Assembly: GCA_947630795.1 (NCBI GenBank)
Contig: CANRJC010000007.1
Coordinates: 1-64,000 of the forward strand
DNA: 64,000 nt
Direction: 5' to 3'
Origin: an uncultured Phascolarctobacterium sp.
GTDB taxonomy: Bacteria > Bacillota > Negativicutes > Acidaminococcales > Acidaminococcaceae
Shown one piece after another: positions 8,366-18,193 of the stretch. Position numbers and translations under genes: made by a program. The notes under the pieces were generated by a model. That model saw only the letters and a list, made by a program, of their open reading frames with translations. It was not told the DNA's origin and searched no databases. The first letter of the stretch is position 1. Each line of letters opens with the position of its first letter.

Positions 8366-9544
8366 TTACATGCATTCTTTGATGGCCTGAGCCATGCGCG
8401 ACACACCTTCTGCGATCCTGTCGTCGGGCATGTTGGAGAAATTGATGCGCATGCTGCGGTCCGTCTTGTCGTTGGGATAGAAAGCATCGCCGATAACGCC
8501 GGCCACCTTCTTCTCGATGCACTTGTTGAAAACTTTCAGAGCGCTGACGCCTTCGGGGAAGGTGAGCCACAAGAAGAGGCCGCCTTGGGGATGGGTCCAT
8601 TCGCAACCGGCGGGGAATTTTGCGGCCATCTCTTTTAAGATGAGGTCGCGGCGGTGACGATAAAGAGCCACGATGTCTTTCACGTGGGCGTCGAGGTCGC
8701 AGCTTTCCATGTAGGCATCGGCCACGCCTTGGTCGAAGTTAGAGGTGTGCAGGTCGGCGCTTTGTTTGATCTGCACGAACTTCTCGATGACCTTATGCTC
8801 GGCGGCCACCCAACCCAAACGCAGGCCCGGGCAGAAGATCTTGGAGAAAGTGCCCAAGAACATCACCAGACCTTTGGTGTCCAGAGATTTTAAAGAAGGA
8901 AGGATCTCTCCTTCGTAGCGCAGTTCACCGTAGGGATTATCTTCCAACACCGGCAGATCGTACTTGTTCACCACTTCCATGAAAGCACGGCGGCGTTCCA
9001 TGGGCCAGGTGCGGCCGGTGGGGTTTTGAAAATCGGGGATGACGTAGATCATCTTGCAGCGGGGAGTGGCGGCCAAAATTTTGTCCAGCTCCTCGGGGAT
9101 GAGACCGTCGTTATCGGTGGGCACTTCCACGAAGCGGGGCTCGTAAGCATTGAACGCGTTCAAAGCGCCCAAATAAGACGGGCTCTCGCACAGCACCACA
9201 TCGCCGGGGTCCAAAAACAATTTGCCGGCGAAGTCCAAGCATTGCTGAGAACCGGTGGTGATGAGGATGTCGTCTTTATCGACCACGGTGTTATATTTAT
9301 CGGCCATCCGCTGCGCGATCTTCGCCCGCAAAGCAGGCCGGCCTTCGGTGGTGGCATATTGCAAAAGCTGCCGCCCCTCTTTCAGCACCAAGTCGTGAGA
9401 CACTTGAGCGATCTCTTGTACGGGAAAAAGTTCCGGAGCAGGCAGGCCGCCGGCAAAGGAGATGATATCCGGCTGAGCGGTCAGCTTCAATAATTCTCTG
9501 ATCTCGGAAGCCTTCATCCGCTCCATACGTTTTGCAAATTTCAT
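8366..9544 (-). CDS. PLP-dependent aminotransferase, 2-aminoadipate/LysN-like class I group
   Basis: A fold-type I aminotransferase of 392 residues. The opening MKFAKRMERMKASEIRELLK followed by PDIISFAGGLPAPELFP is typical of the group that includes 2-aminoadipate transaminases and the catalytic half of MocR regulators, here without a DNA-binding domain. Seen further on are LITTGSQQCLDFAGKLFLDP, IPDFQNPTG, LEDNPYGELRY and the PLP lysine in LGTFSKIFCPGLRLGWV. The substrate cannot be read from the sequence; aromatic, branched-chain or aminoadipate substrates are all possible. The start at 9544 fits the family N-terminus, although the purine-rich stretch before it is an unusually distant ribosome binding site. 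It stands alone. Confidence 0.88.
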   Translation of the reverse strand: MKFAKRMERMKASEIRELLKLTAQPDIISFAGGLPAPELFPVQEIAQVSHDLVLKEGRQLLQYATTEGRPALRAKIAQRMADKYNTVVDKDDILITTGSQQCLDFAGKLFLDPGDVVLCESPSYLGALNAFNAYEPRFVEVPTDNDGLIPEELDKILAATPRCKMIYVIPDFQNPTGRTWPMERRRAFMEVVNKYDLPVLEDNPYGELRYEGEILPSLKSLDTKGLVMFLGTFSKIFCPGLRLGWVAAEHKVIEKFVQIKQSADLHTSNFDQGVADAYMESCDLDAHVKDIVALYRHRRDLILKEMAAKFPAGCEWTHPQGGLFLWLTFPEGVSALKVFNKCIEKKVAGVIGDAFYPNDKTDRSMRINFSNMPDDRIAEGVSRMAQAIKECM

Positions 9545-9682
9545 GATGTAGCTTAGCCCCCCATCTGTAAATAAATAACGGTCCTTGCCGTTTATGAGAT
9601 TAATTTTAACACTTTGCATCTCATTGAACAAGGGGCAAAGAGCGGGGGCAGCAAAAATTTCTCTTTTCTTAAGAAGCTGTGT

Positions 9683-9688
9683 TATAAT
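9683..9688 (+). promoter_or_regulatory. Candidate -10 element before the WG-repeat gene
   Basis: A perfect TATAAT follows a TTCTTAAGAA palindrome (9666-9675). No convincing -35 was found. It is the best promoter candidate for the plus-strand pair at 9920-12764 but would leave a leader of about 230 nt. Confidence 0.35.
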
Positions 9689-9832
9689 GAAAAAAGAGTG
9701 AGCCTTGCGCCGCGGCCTTATTTCTTTGAAATTTTTTCGCCGATGAGGGAGCGCGGAGCTTTTGCGAAAAAATTTTTAAGCGCAGCTCGCTTCCTTTTAT
9801 ATTTTCGCTTTTGCTTTTGTCGTTGTATCTCT

Positions 9833-9908
9833 GGCTTCTACCGTTTGCGTTTTAGTTTTTGAGCTCGACGTTTTAGCTTCTACCGTTTTAGTTTTAGCTT
9901 TTGCTTTT
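9833..9908 (+). repeat. T-rich imperfect direct repeat before the WG-repeat gene
   Basis: GCTTCTACCGTTT followed by a GTTTTAGTTTT tract occurs at 9834 and again at 9876, 42 nt apart. The whole stretch from about 9810 is built from short TTTTGC/TTTTAG words. It resembles in style the T-rich repeats at 16757-17044 and 59982-60227. Confidence 0.5.
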
Positions 9909-9919
9909 GGAGGTCGCTG

Positions 9920-11413
9920 ATGCAGTTCTGCCGCTTCGCCCTGCTTTTTTCTCTTGTTATAAATATTTTTCTTCTGCCTCTGGGCGAAGTTGCCGCCGCT
10001 CCCCCCATGGCCGAGGCCGCCGTCGAATATTACGACAGCTTCGACAACGCCGCCGCTCCCGATTGGGACGCCTATCTGGCAGCTCAGCCCCGTTACTATC
10101 GTTTCAAAGAAAAGGGAAGGAGCGGCCTCTTAGATGCCAAAGGCAACGTCGTTCTGCCTCCCGTGTATAAGGAAGTGACCGGCGTCTATGCCGGCGTTTT
10201 CATCGTCAAAAACGGCGACTACGGCCTGGCCGCCCCCGGGGGCAAGGCTCTCACCGACCTGCATTTCGACGAATTGTATTACGATCTTGCCGAAAAAGCC
10301 TTCGTGGGCGAAAGAGGAGGCAAAGCTTTTTTAGTGGATAAAAAAGGCCGAGTCCTCTCGGCTTTTTCGGCGGAGGAAGAAGAGGCCGACCCCCGCGAAA
10401 AGCAAAAATATCCCAAGGGAGCTTATTATCCTTTAGCAAACGGCGGCCGCGTCCTTTTGGAAAAGGGGAAATTCACCGTTTTATCCGCCGCCGGCAAAAA
10501 AGTGAAGACTTATAAGGGTCTCTCTTTGGAAAAAGGCCGGCAAAAAGGTTTCATGTTGTCGCAAAAAGAAAAGTTCCTCTTTTTCGACGATGCTATGCAA
10601 AAGCTCAACGAAGTGGAAGCTCTCTCTTGTCAACAACTCCCCAACGGTGTCTATGAGATCGAGCGAAAGGTCAGCGGCCTTTCCATCCCCGGCCTGGCCA
10701 AGACCGTTCTCTCTTTCGGGCTTGATCATATGGGCGGCTTGGCCGACCGTTGGTTCAACCCCGGCAAGAAACACAACAAACGCACCGTTTATAAAAGAGG
10801 TTACGTGAGCCCCGAGGGCAAAGAATATGTGCCCACCAAGTTCGACTACCTCGGTTCTTTCTACAACGGCCGGGCTTTGGTGGCCGACGGCAGCAAATTC
10901 GGCTACGCCAACGAACGAGGCGGCTTTGATGTGCCGGTGGCTTTTAGCGACATCAGCTGCTTCTCTCTTTACGAGCCCGACACTCTTTTGGTGAAGAGCG
11001 CTGGAGCCGTCGCCTATTATCAGCTGGGCAGAGGCGTCTTCGTCGGCGGGTTCAAAGAGGGCCGCTCTTTCGTGAACGGGTTGGCCGCCGCCAAAGCAAC
11101 TGAAGGCTGGGGCTACATCGATAAGAGCGGCACCTGCCGGGTGCCCTTTCGTTACGAAAAAGCCACGCCTTTTTACGGAGCAGCGGCTCTGGTGCGTTAT
11201 CGGGGCCGTTATCAGCTCATCGATCGGCAGGGCAGATTGTTGAAAGACTTGCCCGCTGTAGAAGAAGCCACTTCTTTAAGAGGAGGCAGCGCCGCCGTGA
11301 AGATAGGCGGCAAGTGGGGCCTTTTGCAAGAAGACGGCTCTCTTTTGCTCCCCGCCGTTTATAACAAACTGGACTTATTCTGCGAGCCCCAAAGTGCGCG
11401 GGGCCTGTGGTGA
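9920..11413 (+). CDS. Secreted WG-repeat protein
   Basis: 497 residues with a signal peptide (hydrophobic core FALLFSLVINIFLLPLG, likely cut after EVAAA). The mature part is a series of 30-45-residue WG (KWG) beta repeats: examples are GRSGLLDAKGNVVLPPVY, SKFGYANERGGFDVPVAF, GWGYIDKSGTCRVPFRYEKA, YQLIDRQGRLLKDLP and GKWGLLQEDGSLLLPAVY. WG repeats form propeller-like or solenoid binding surfaces with no enzymatic activity of their own. The start has GGAGG 6 nt upstream. The next gene begins 16 nt after its stop, so the two are probably co-transcribed. An extracytoplasmic role is inferred; the partner is unknown. Confidence 0.85.
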   Translation: MQFCRFALLFSLVINIFLLPLGEVAAAPPMAEAAVEYYDSFDNAAAPDWDAYLAAQPRYYRFKEKGRSGLLDAKGNVVLPPVYKEVTGVYAGVFIVKNGDYGLAAPGGKALTDLHFDELYYDLAEKAFVGERGGKAFLVDKKGRVLSAFSAEEEEADPREKQKYPKGAYYPLANGGRVLLEKGKFTVLSAAGKKVKTYKGLSLEKGRQKGFMLSQKEKFLFFDDAMQKLNEVEALSCQQLPNGVYEIERKVSGLSIPGLAKTVLSFGLDHMGGLADRWFNPGKKHNKRTVYKRGYVSPEGKEYVPTKFDYLGSFYNGRALVADGSKFGYANERGGFDVPVAFSDISCFSLYEPDTLLVKSAGAVAYYQLGRGVFVGGFKEGRSFVNGLAAAKATEGWGYIDKSGTCRVPFRYEKATPFYGAAALVRYRGRYQLIDRQGRLLKDLPAVEEATSLRGGSAAVKIGGKWGLLQEDGSLLLPAVYNKLDLFCEPQSARGLW

Positions 11414-11429
11414 AAGGAGAACACCTATC

Positions 11430-12764
11430 ATGACCATGACCGAAGCAGCGGCGCTGGCCCTTTTAAAAGAAGAAGGCCTCCCCACAGAAGGAATGAAACT
11501 GCGTCCCCTCCCCGGCGGCTTTGCCGCTTTGGTGAAGGGGCCCGAGCCCGAACTGGCAGTGCTCACTCAGGGGCAGCAGACCTTCGATAAACTTTGGGCC
11601 GGCGGCTCGTCGAAAAAGAAAGGGCTGAGGCGCTTGCCGCTCAACTCCAACAACGCGGCTTTGGTGCGCCGCTTTGTGCCCGGCTGCGCCCCCAAAGCTT
11701 TGGGCCCGGAGGGCACTGCCTTAGGCTTTACAGATCTTTTAGGCTGCGACCTTTCTCCCGCTGCCGCTCTTTTGGCCGAAGCAAAAGACCTGCAGCCTTT
11801 TTGGGTGGATGTTAAAGCCGAAGACTGCGCCGCTTGGGACACTACCCTCATCGCCGCCGCCGACAGAGCCACTTGGGGCGCTCTGGCCGCCGCCGACGGA
11901 AAAAGTTACGGGGCCGCCGTGGTGGTGGACAAAGAAGAAGACTTGGTGAAGGCGCTCCTTTACGGCTACAGCAGCATAGGCTTCGATCTTAAAGGAGAGG
12001 TAGACCTCGGCGTGGCAGAACTCAGCGCTGCCGAAACGAACGAACGCTATGAAAAATTGCCGGAACTTTTCAGATCCGCCCTGACCGCTTCCTATCTTCA
12101 GTCGGAATTCGATGCGGAAGGTTTTAAGCTGCGCTATGAAGAAAACGAATTGAAGCGCATCATCTTGGGCTACGGCCGGGCCCTCATGCACAGCCAATAT
12201 ATATACGAGACCTATTTGCAAGGTTCTCCCTGGCCCTTAGATTATGAAGCGGACTTTTCAAAAGTGCCCCTCAGCCCCGCCGCTCACTATCTTCTCGCCA
12301 AAGAGTGGGAGAGAAACAGCGTGAAAGTAACTTGCCTCACTCTCGACGCCGCTCGCTTTGAGTCTTGCCCCGACGTTTTAGAGGCTCACTGCCGCATCGC
12401 CGCCTTCTTCGGCCATCGCTTGGGCCTTTTGCACGCCGACACGGCTCTGGCCGATCCCAAAAAAGTGCGCTCGCTTTTAAAAGAAAAAGTGCATTTCAAA
12501 TTGTCGAGCCTGATCTTTAAAGCCGTTTTAAAAACGATGGAAGAAAAAGAGCCCGCCCTTGCGGAAAAAATTTGCCGCGCTTTGAGTGACGGCTCTGAAA
12601 AAACCGTCGCAGATCTTTCACCTTCTGCCATAAAAGAGCACGAAAAAATTTTGGGCGCTCAAAGCGAAATGAAAGCGGCTCTAAAAAATTTCGCCGCTCA
12701 AAACAAAGAGGCCTGCGCCGCCATGCTGGGTGAGCTCACGGCTTCCTTCGTCAAAAAATTATGA
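11430..12764 (+). CDS. Uncharacterised protein, possible distant relative of the UxaE (tagaturonate epimerase) family
   Basis: 444 residues, no signal peptide and no membrane segment. I do not recognise it with certainty. Its order of features resembles my memory of UxaE-family sugar-acid epimerases: a DRATWGALAA block near residue 150, an acidic DLKGEVDLG block, then a helical YGRALMHSQYIYETYL block, a DYEADFSKVPLSPAAHYLLA block and a CLTLDAARFESCPDVLEAHC block. In true UxaE proteins the matching places carry strongly conserved acidic and histidine residues and an HSGSD motif, which I do not see here. It could therefore be a degenerate, non-catalytic member or an unrelated protein. The start is set by AAGGAG 10 nt upstream of the ATG at 11430. 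It follows the secreted WG-repeat gene closely. Confidence 0.75.
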   Translation: MTMTEAAALALLKEEGLPTEGMKLRPLPGGFAALVKGPEPELAVLTQGQQTFDKLWAGGSSKKKGLRRLPLNSNNAALVRRFVPGCAPKALGPEGTALGFTDLLGCDLSPAAALLAEAKDLQPFWVDVKAEDCAAWDTTLIAAADRATWGALAAADGKSYGAAVVVDKEEDLVKALLYGYSSIGFDLKGEVDLGVAELSAAETNERYEKLPELFRSALTASYLQSEFDAEGFKLRYEENELKRIILGYGRALMHSQYIYETYLQGSPWPLDYEADFSKVPLSPAAHYLLAKEWERNSVKVTCLTLDAARFESCPDVLEAHCRIAAFFGHRLGLLHADTALADPKKVRSLLKEKVHFKLSSLIFKAVLKTMEEKEPALAEKICRALSDGSEKTVADLSPSAIKEHEKILGAQSEMKAALKNFAAQNKEACAAMLGELTASFVKKL

Positions 12765-12779
12765 TCGGCAAAAAAGGTG

Positions 12780-12809
12780 TTGACAAAGGCCGCGCCCAAC
12801 AATTATAAT
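12780..12809 (+). promoter_or_regulatory. Consensus sigma-70 promoter of the ilv operon
   Basis: TTGACA (12780-12785) and TATAAT (12804-12809) are both perfect, with an 18-nt spacer. Transcription should begin near 12816, just before the T-box leader. Confidence 0.9.
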
Positions 12810-12837
12810 GGTCTTAATTTCACAGAGCCCTTAAAAA

Positions 12838-13075
12838 GTGATGATTGGGACCAAAGCTGAACAGGCTGCCTCAAGAGAGCCGGTGTTGGGTGCGAACCGG
12901 CGGAGCGGTTCGGCCGTTATATCCCCCATGAACTCGCCAGCGAAAGCCCGAAGGTCAGTAGACTGGTGCGCAGCGGCGGCGTTAAAGCCGAGCCGGTTGA
13001 TGGACCGGTGCGAAAGTGATAAATTAGGGTGGTACCGCGTATTTATACGCCCCTGTCGATACAGGGGCGTTTTCT
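12838..13075 (+). promoter_or_regulatory. T-box leader of the ilv operon, probably leucine-specific
   Basis: The invariant T-box sequence AGGGTGGTACCGCG is at 13026-13039. It is followed by a perfect 10-bp terminator hairpin, ACGCCCCTGT/ACAGGGGCGT (13047-13070), and TTTTC. Stem I features are visible upstream (AGAGAGCCGG, then the GGTGCGAACCGGC region). Specifier loops usually read GAA followed by the codon; here GAACTC at 12930-12935 gives CUC, leucine. An AUC (isoleucine) at 12921-12923 is a less likely alternative. Uncharged tRNA would stabilise the antiterminator and allow ilv expression. Confidence 0.92.
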
Positions 13076-13113
13076 ATTACCGCCCGCTCATAAAAAATCG
13101 TTGGAGGCTTCTC

Positions 13114-13335
13114 ATGTTCGAAAAAGTTTTGCTGACCGGAAAAAATGAAGAGACTTTGCTGCCTCGCGTGCTGCGTGTCCTCTCCAAACAAGGAGCACAG
13201 GTGCGCACGCTGCACATGGACTGCCGGGGCGCCGACCTCTCTTTGGAAATAGAATTGGAAGGCGCAGCCGCCGCCCAAGTGGCCAAATTGTTGGAGAAAC
13301 AAGTCTCCGTTCTTTCCGTGGAGACCGTAGCCTAA
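13114..13335 (+). CDS. Acetolactate synthase small regulatory subunit, short ACT-domain (IlvM-like) form
   Basis: Only 73 residues: a single ACT-like fold (EKVLLTGKNEETLLPRVLRV, then GAQVRTLHMDC and a final strand). It is nearer in length to E. coli IlvM than to the longer IlvN/IlvH, which carry a second domain. It begins 38 nt after the T-box terminator with GGAGG before the ATG, and ends 10 nt before ilvB. That position, immediately before the large subunit, supports the subunit assignment more than sequence similarity does. Feedback inhibition by valine cannot be judged from the sequence. Confidence 0.8.
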   Translation: MFEKVLLTGKNEETLLPRVLRVLSKQGAQVRTLHMDCRGADLSLEIELEGAAAAQVAKLLEKQVSVLSVETVA

Positions 13336-13345
13336 GGAGGCGTCT

Positions 13346-15010
13346 ATGAAGTTGAAAGGCTCCCAAGCCATCGTAAAATTGCTGCAGGAGCAGGGCGTCG
13401 ATACTATCTTCGGCTATCCGGGCGGTCAGGTCATCCCTCTCTATGATGCTCTTTACGATTCTCCTTTACGCAATGTGCTCACCGCTCACGAGCAAGGCGC
13501 CGTTCACGCTGCGGACGGTTATGCCCGCTCCAGCGGCAAGACCGGCGTAGTGGTCGTGACTTCCGGCCCCGGGGCCACCAACATCGTCACCGGTCTGGCC
13601 ACCGCTTATTTGGATTCCGTGCCCTTGGTCGCTCTCACCGGTCAGGTGGGCGTAGGCATGTTGGGCCGCGATTCTTTTCAGGAGATAGACATCGTAGGCG
13701 TCACTTTGCCCGTCACCAAATACAACGTGATGGTGAGAAGCGGGGCGGGGCTGCTGCCCAGTTTAAGGCGAGCCTTCGCCATCGCTCGTCAAGGTCGGCC
13801 CGGCCCGGTGCTGGTGGACATCCCCAGCAACATTCAAAACGAAGAGATCGAATGGACGGAGCCCGAAGTGGAATATCTGGCCGATATCCCGAAGGCTCTG
13901 CCCGAATTTATCAAAGAGGCGGCCGCTACTTTGAACAGTGCAGAGCGTCCCGTACTTTTGGTGGGAGGCGGCGCCGTCAACAGCGATGCTCAGGCCGAAT
14001 TGCTCGAATTGGCGAAAAGAGCCGATCTGGCGGTGGTGAATTCTTTGATGGGCATGGGCGTCTTCCCCGAGTCCGACCCTCGTTGCCTCGGCCTCACCGG
14101 CATGCACGGCCACATCGCTTCTAATTTGGCTGTGGCCAATGCAGACGTGCTCATCGTGGCCGGCAGTCGTTTCAGCGATAGGGTCACCGGCGACCGCAAT
14201 CGTTATGTCGGCCAAAAGACCATCATCCAAATAGACATCGACCCCACCGAGATCGATAAAAACGTGGCGGTGGCCGTGCCCTTGATGGGCGATATCAAAG
14301 AGACCGTTGCCGCCCTGCTGCCTCTTATCGAAGAAAAGAAACATCCCGCTTGGTGGGAGCAGATCAAAAAATGGGACGCCACCGAGGACCGCTCCCTGCT
14401 CGCCGACGGTCGCCTCACCGCTCCCTGGCTGATGCGGGAGCTGACGACCACCCTTGCGGCGGAGGAGCCCATCTATGTTACCGACGTGGGCCAAAACCAA
14501 ATGTGGGCGGCCCAGCATCTGGTGATCGATGCTCCTCGCCATCACCTCACCAGCGGCGGCTGCGGCACCATGGGCTTCGGCCTGCCCGGCGCTCTGGGGG
14601 CTGCCTTTGCCAGACCCGAAGCCCGCATAGTGGTGATCAGCGGCGACGGCGGCTTCAAAATGACAGGCATGGAGCTTTACACGGCGGTCCGGGAAAAAAG
14701 AAAACTGATCTGCGTCGTGGTCAACAATTCCTGCTTGGGCATGGTGCGTCAGTGGCAGCAGCTTTTCTACGATGCCCGCTATTCCAACACTCTTTTGACA
14801 GAGTTCGACTTCGCCGCTTTTGCCTCCAGCTGCGGCGCCGCCGGCAAAAGAGTTACCGATCGGGCCGGTTTCACCGCCGCTTTGGCCGAGGCCCGCGCCT
14901 CTGAGGTGCCCTTCGTCATCGATGCCTGCATCGCTCAAGACGATCTGGTGGAGCCCATGGTAGCACCCGGCGCCGTTTTGAACGATTTTGTGAACAAAAA
15001 CATCCGCTGA
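13346..15010 (+). CDS. ilvB: Acetolactate synthase large (catalytic) subunit
   Basis: ThDP enzyme that makes 2-acetolactate or 2-aceto-2-hydroxybutyrate from pyruvate in branched-chain amino acid synthesis. The 554 residues cover the three family domains: N-terminal ThDP pyrimidine-binding (GYPGGQVIPLYDAL, catalytic glutamate in TAHEQGAVHAADGYAR), central FAD-type domain (SRFSDRVTGDRNRY), and the C-terminal pyrophosphate domain with the GDGGFKMTGMEL through NNSCLGMVRQWQ motif. It is preceded by AAGGAGG and lies between the small subunit and ilvC. Confidence 0.95.
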   Translation: MKLKGSQAIVKLLQEQGVDTIFGYPGGQVIPLYDALYDSPLRNVLTAHEQGAVHAADGYARSSGKTGVVVVTSGPGATNIVTGLATAYLDSVPLVALTGQVGVGMLGRDSFQEIDIVGVTLPVTKYNVMVRSGAGLLPSLRRAFAIARQGRPGPVLVDIPSNIQNEEIEWTEPEVEYLADIPKALPEFIKEAAATLNSAERPVLLVGGGAVNSDAQAELLELAKRADLAVVNSLMGMGVFPESDPRCLGLTGMHGHIASNLAVANADVLIVAGSRFSDRVTGDRNRYVGQKTIIQIDIDPTEIDKNVAVAVPLMGDIKETVAALLPLIEEKKHPAWWEQIKKWDATEDRSLLADGRLTAPWLMRELTTTLAAEEPIYVTDVGQNQMWAAQHLVIDAPRHHLTSGGCGTMGFGLPGALGAAFARPEARIVVISGDGGFKMTGMELYTAVREKRKLICVVVNNSCLGMVRQWQQLFYDARYSNTLLTEFDFAAFASSCGAAGKRVTDRAGFTAALAEARASEVPFVIDACIAQDDLVEPMVAPGAVLNDFVNKNIR

Positions 15011-15064
15011 ATTTTTCTTCTTTTGTTTCTTCTTGTTATCTTTGGCTTCGGCCATGATAAATAA

Positions 15065-16084
<1,020 letters not shown>

Positions 16085-16120
16085 AAGAAGAAAGCTGCAA
16101 AGTTTAAGGGAGGTGGCCTT

Positions 16121-16591
16121 ATGGCCGACACTCTGATCCTCTACTATTCTTGTCAAGGCCACACCGAGAGAGTGGCGCAGCTCTTGCATAAATTGGTGGG
16201 CGGCGACCTCTTGGCCGTGCATCTCAAAGAGGAGTACACGCCCTTGGCTGCCTACACCAAAGGTCTTTATCACATCAAGAAGGGCCTCTGCCCTCCTCTG
16301 CAGCAAGATGTGGATATCAGCGGCTACGACACCGTCTACTTGGGCAGCCCGGTGTGGTATTGGACTCTCACTCCCCCCATCGCCTGGCTCTTGAAAGAGA
16401 AAGATTGGCAGGGCAAGACCATCTGTCCTTTCACCACCAACGGCAAAAGGAACGGCGACTGCTTCGAAAAGACAGCACGTTTGGCCCGCGGTGCAAAAGT
16501 CGAAGAGGGCTGTGCCATCTCCATGGTGAAGCAAAAAGCGGACAGCATCATCCTTTATGAATTGAAGCGCTGGCTGGCCTCTTTGAACTAG
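16121..16591 (+). CDS. Flavodoxin family protein
   Basis: 156 residues of the short-chain flavodoxin type. The FMN phosphate-binding loop is near the start (LILYYSCQGHTERVAQLL), and the later flavin-ring loops are YLGSPVWYWTLTPP and CPFTTNGKRNGDC. It probably acts as a cytoplasmic electron carrier or quinone-type reductase; no partner is evident. It follows ilvC by 36 nt with GGGAGGTGG upstream and is ended by a strong terminator, so it is likely the last gene of the ilv transcript. Confidence 0.88.
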   Translation: MADTLILYYSCQGHTERVAQLLHKLVGGDLLAVHLKEEYTPLAAYTKGLYHIKKGLCPPLQQDVDISGYDTVYLGSPVWYWTLTPPIAWLLKEKDWQGKTICPFTTNGKRNGDCFEKTARLARGAKVEEGCAISMVKQKADSIILYELKRWLASLN

Positions 16592-16872
16592 GTCCGCTCA
16601 TTTTTAAAGAGGAGCGTTTTCGGCAGTCGACAAAAAATTAAAGAGCCGCGGCTCTGTGTCTTCGGGCAACGGGCTGCGGCTCTTCTTTTTTCCGTCGAAC
16701 TTTTTAAAAGGAGCTTTCTTTTTTTGCCGAGCACTTCAAGACGCTTGCCGCTCTTTAAGTGAGCGCCGTTTTTTCTCGAGCTTTGCTCTTTTTGCCGAGT
16801 TTTTACAAGGAGCTTTCTCTTAAGTTTCTCCTTGAGCGCTTCCTCCTTTAGTTGTAAAATTTTCTCGGCCAT
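16588..16872 (-). CDS. Possible small lysine-rich protein
   Basis: A 94-residue frame starting MAEKILQLKEEALKEKLKR, with AAGGAG 9 nt before the ATG at 16872. It is extremely basic (K/R-rich) and shows no family I recognise. It runs antisense through the T-rich repeats and the terminator of the ilv operon, and lysine-rich translations are what such T-rich DNA gives on the opposite strand. The ribosome binding site is the only positive evidence; the frame may be accidental. Confidence 0.25.
   Translation of the reverse strand: MAEKILQLKEEALKEKLKRKLLVKTRQKEQSSRKNGAHLKSGKRLEVLGKKRKLLLKSSTEKRRAAARCPKTQSRGSLIFCRLPKTLLFKNERT
16641..16692 (+). terminator. Terminator of the ilv-flavodoxin operon
   Basis: AAGAGCCGC (16641-16649) pairs with GCGGCTCTT (16676-16684), followed by CTTTTTTT. 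A long loop leaves room for further pairing. Confidence 0.75.
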
Positions 16873-17044
16873 TGTTTCAGACTCCTTTCGAATGTGTTGT
16901 GCCGATCTCATTCTGCCGGAGCCCGGGAACTGTGTCCTATATTATTTTGCGCATGATCGTACCCTATCATCTTGAAGTGTGCGTCGTAAGTGAGCACCGT
17001 TTTTTCTTGAGCGTTGCTCTTTTTGCCGAGTTTTTACACGAGCT
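16757..17044 (+). repeat. 58-bp imperfect direct repeat pair, T-rich
   Basis: Copy one spans about 16757-16814 and copy two about 16988-17044. They share AGTGAGC-CCGTTTTTTCT, then GAGC-TTGCTCTTTTTGCC and GAGTTTTTACA, with few differences. They flank non-coding DNA between the flavodoxin and azlC. They may be fossil duplications or belong to the T-rich repeat style also seen at 9833 and 59982. Confidence 0.65.
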
Positions 17045-17156
17045 CTTCTTTTTTCATGACCCATTTTTCTTTACTTAAATCTTTTAAACGGCTATAATAG
17101 GCTCAAGACTCTGCGCCGGCTCGACAGAGCTTTGCGCAAAATTTTCGGGAGCAGAC

Positions 17157-17888
17157 ATGTTAAGCACGGACCTCGTCCCCTCCCGCACCGCTTGCTTTTG
17201 GCAGGGCGTGCGGGACGGGCTGCCCATAGCCATAGGTTATTTCGCCGTGGCCTTCACCTTCGGCATCGCCTCCAAGCCTTTCGGCCTCGATGCTCTGCAG
17301 GCCGCCTTTATGAGCTTCACCAACATGACCAGCGCCGGCCAGTTCGCCGCTTTGGGCATCATCGGCAGCGGCGGCAGCCTGGTGGAGATGGCCCTCACCC
17401 AATTGATCATCAATCTGCGCTATTGTTTGATGAGCTGCGCCGTCAGCCAGCATCTGCCCGACGGCCTGCCCTATTATCATCGTTTTTTGATGGCCTATGT
17501 GGTCACCGATGAGATCTTCGGCGTTTCCATCCGGCAAAAGCTCATCTGGCCCTGCTACATTTACGGCATGCTGGCAGTGACCGTCCCCGGCTGGACCTGC
17601 GGCACAGCTTTAGGCGTGCTCACCGGCAAGGTGCTGCCTTTGCGCCTCATCAGCGCCCTCAGCGTCGCCCTCTACAGCATGTTCATCGCCGTCATCGTCC
17701 CCGCCGCCAAAGACAGCAAAGTGCTGGCCTGCCTCATCCCCTTGGCCATGCTCGTCAGCTCGGCCTTCAACCTGCTGCCTGTGCTGAGAGACATTTCTTA
17801 CGGCAGCCGCATCATCATCCTCACGGTGAGCCTCAGCCTCGCCGCCGCTTATTTCTTCCCCGTGCATGAAGAAGAGGAGGAGCAATGA
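17157..17888 (+). CDS. azlC: AzlC-family branched-chain amino acid export permease, large subunit
   Basis: 243 residues of the LIV-E/AzlC family. The N-terminal WQGVRDGLPIAIGYFAVAFTFGI and the following FMSFTNMTSAGQFAALGIIG are characteristic, and about seven or eight hydrophobic segments can be seen. The family works with a small AzlD partner, encoded next with an ATGA overlap, to export branched-chain amino acids and analogues such as azaleucine. Its place just after the ilv operon fits a relief valve for leucine, isoleucine and valine overproduction. Confidence 0.9.
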   Translation: MLSTDLVPSRTACFWQGVRDGLPIAIGYFAVAFTFGIASKPFGLDALQAAFMSFTNMTSAGQFAALGIIGSGGSLVEMALTQLIINLRYCLMSCAVSQHLPDGLPYYHRFLMAYVVTDEIFGVSIRQKLIWPCYIYGMLAVTVPGWTCGTALGVLTGKVLPLRLISALSVALYSMFIAVIVPAAKDSKVLACLIPLAMLVSSAFNLLPVLRDISYGSRIIILTVSLSLAAAYFFPVHEEEEEQ

Positions 17889-18193
17889 CGGAGCACAGCC
17901 CCTACACTTATATCATCGTCATGGCGGCGGTCACCTATTTGATCAGGGTGCTGCCCCTCACTCTCATCCGCAGCCGCATCAAACAGCCGCTGCTGCGTTC
18001 TTTTCTCTTTTACGTGCCCTATGTGACTTTGGCGGTGATGACTTTCCCCGCCATCCTCTCCGCCACCGGCTCCGTCGCTTCGGCCGCCTTGGGCTTTTTA
18101 TGCGCCGTCTTCTGCGCCTATCGAGGCCGCAGCTTGGTGCAGGTGGCCGCCGTCAGCTGCGCCGTGGTCTTCATCGCCGAGCTTTTCATCTGA
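17885..18193 (+). CDS. azlD: AzlD-family branched-chain amino acid export permease, small subunit
   Basis: 102 residues with four hydrophobic segments. The N-terminal YIIVMAAVTYLIRVLPLTLI is typical of AzlD. Start and upstream stop overlap as ATGA (17885-17888), which indicates translational coupling to azlC and a fixed ratio of the two subunits. Confidence 0.9.
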   Translation: MTEHSPYTYIIVMAAVTYLIRVLPLTLIRSRIKQPLLRSFLFYVPYVTLAVMTFPAILSATGSVASAALGFLCAVFCAYRGRSLVQVAAVSCAVVFIAELFI

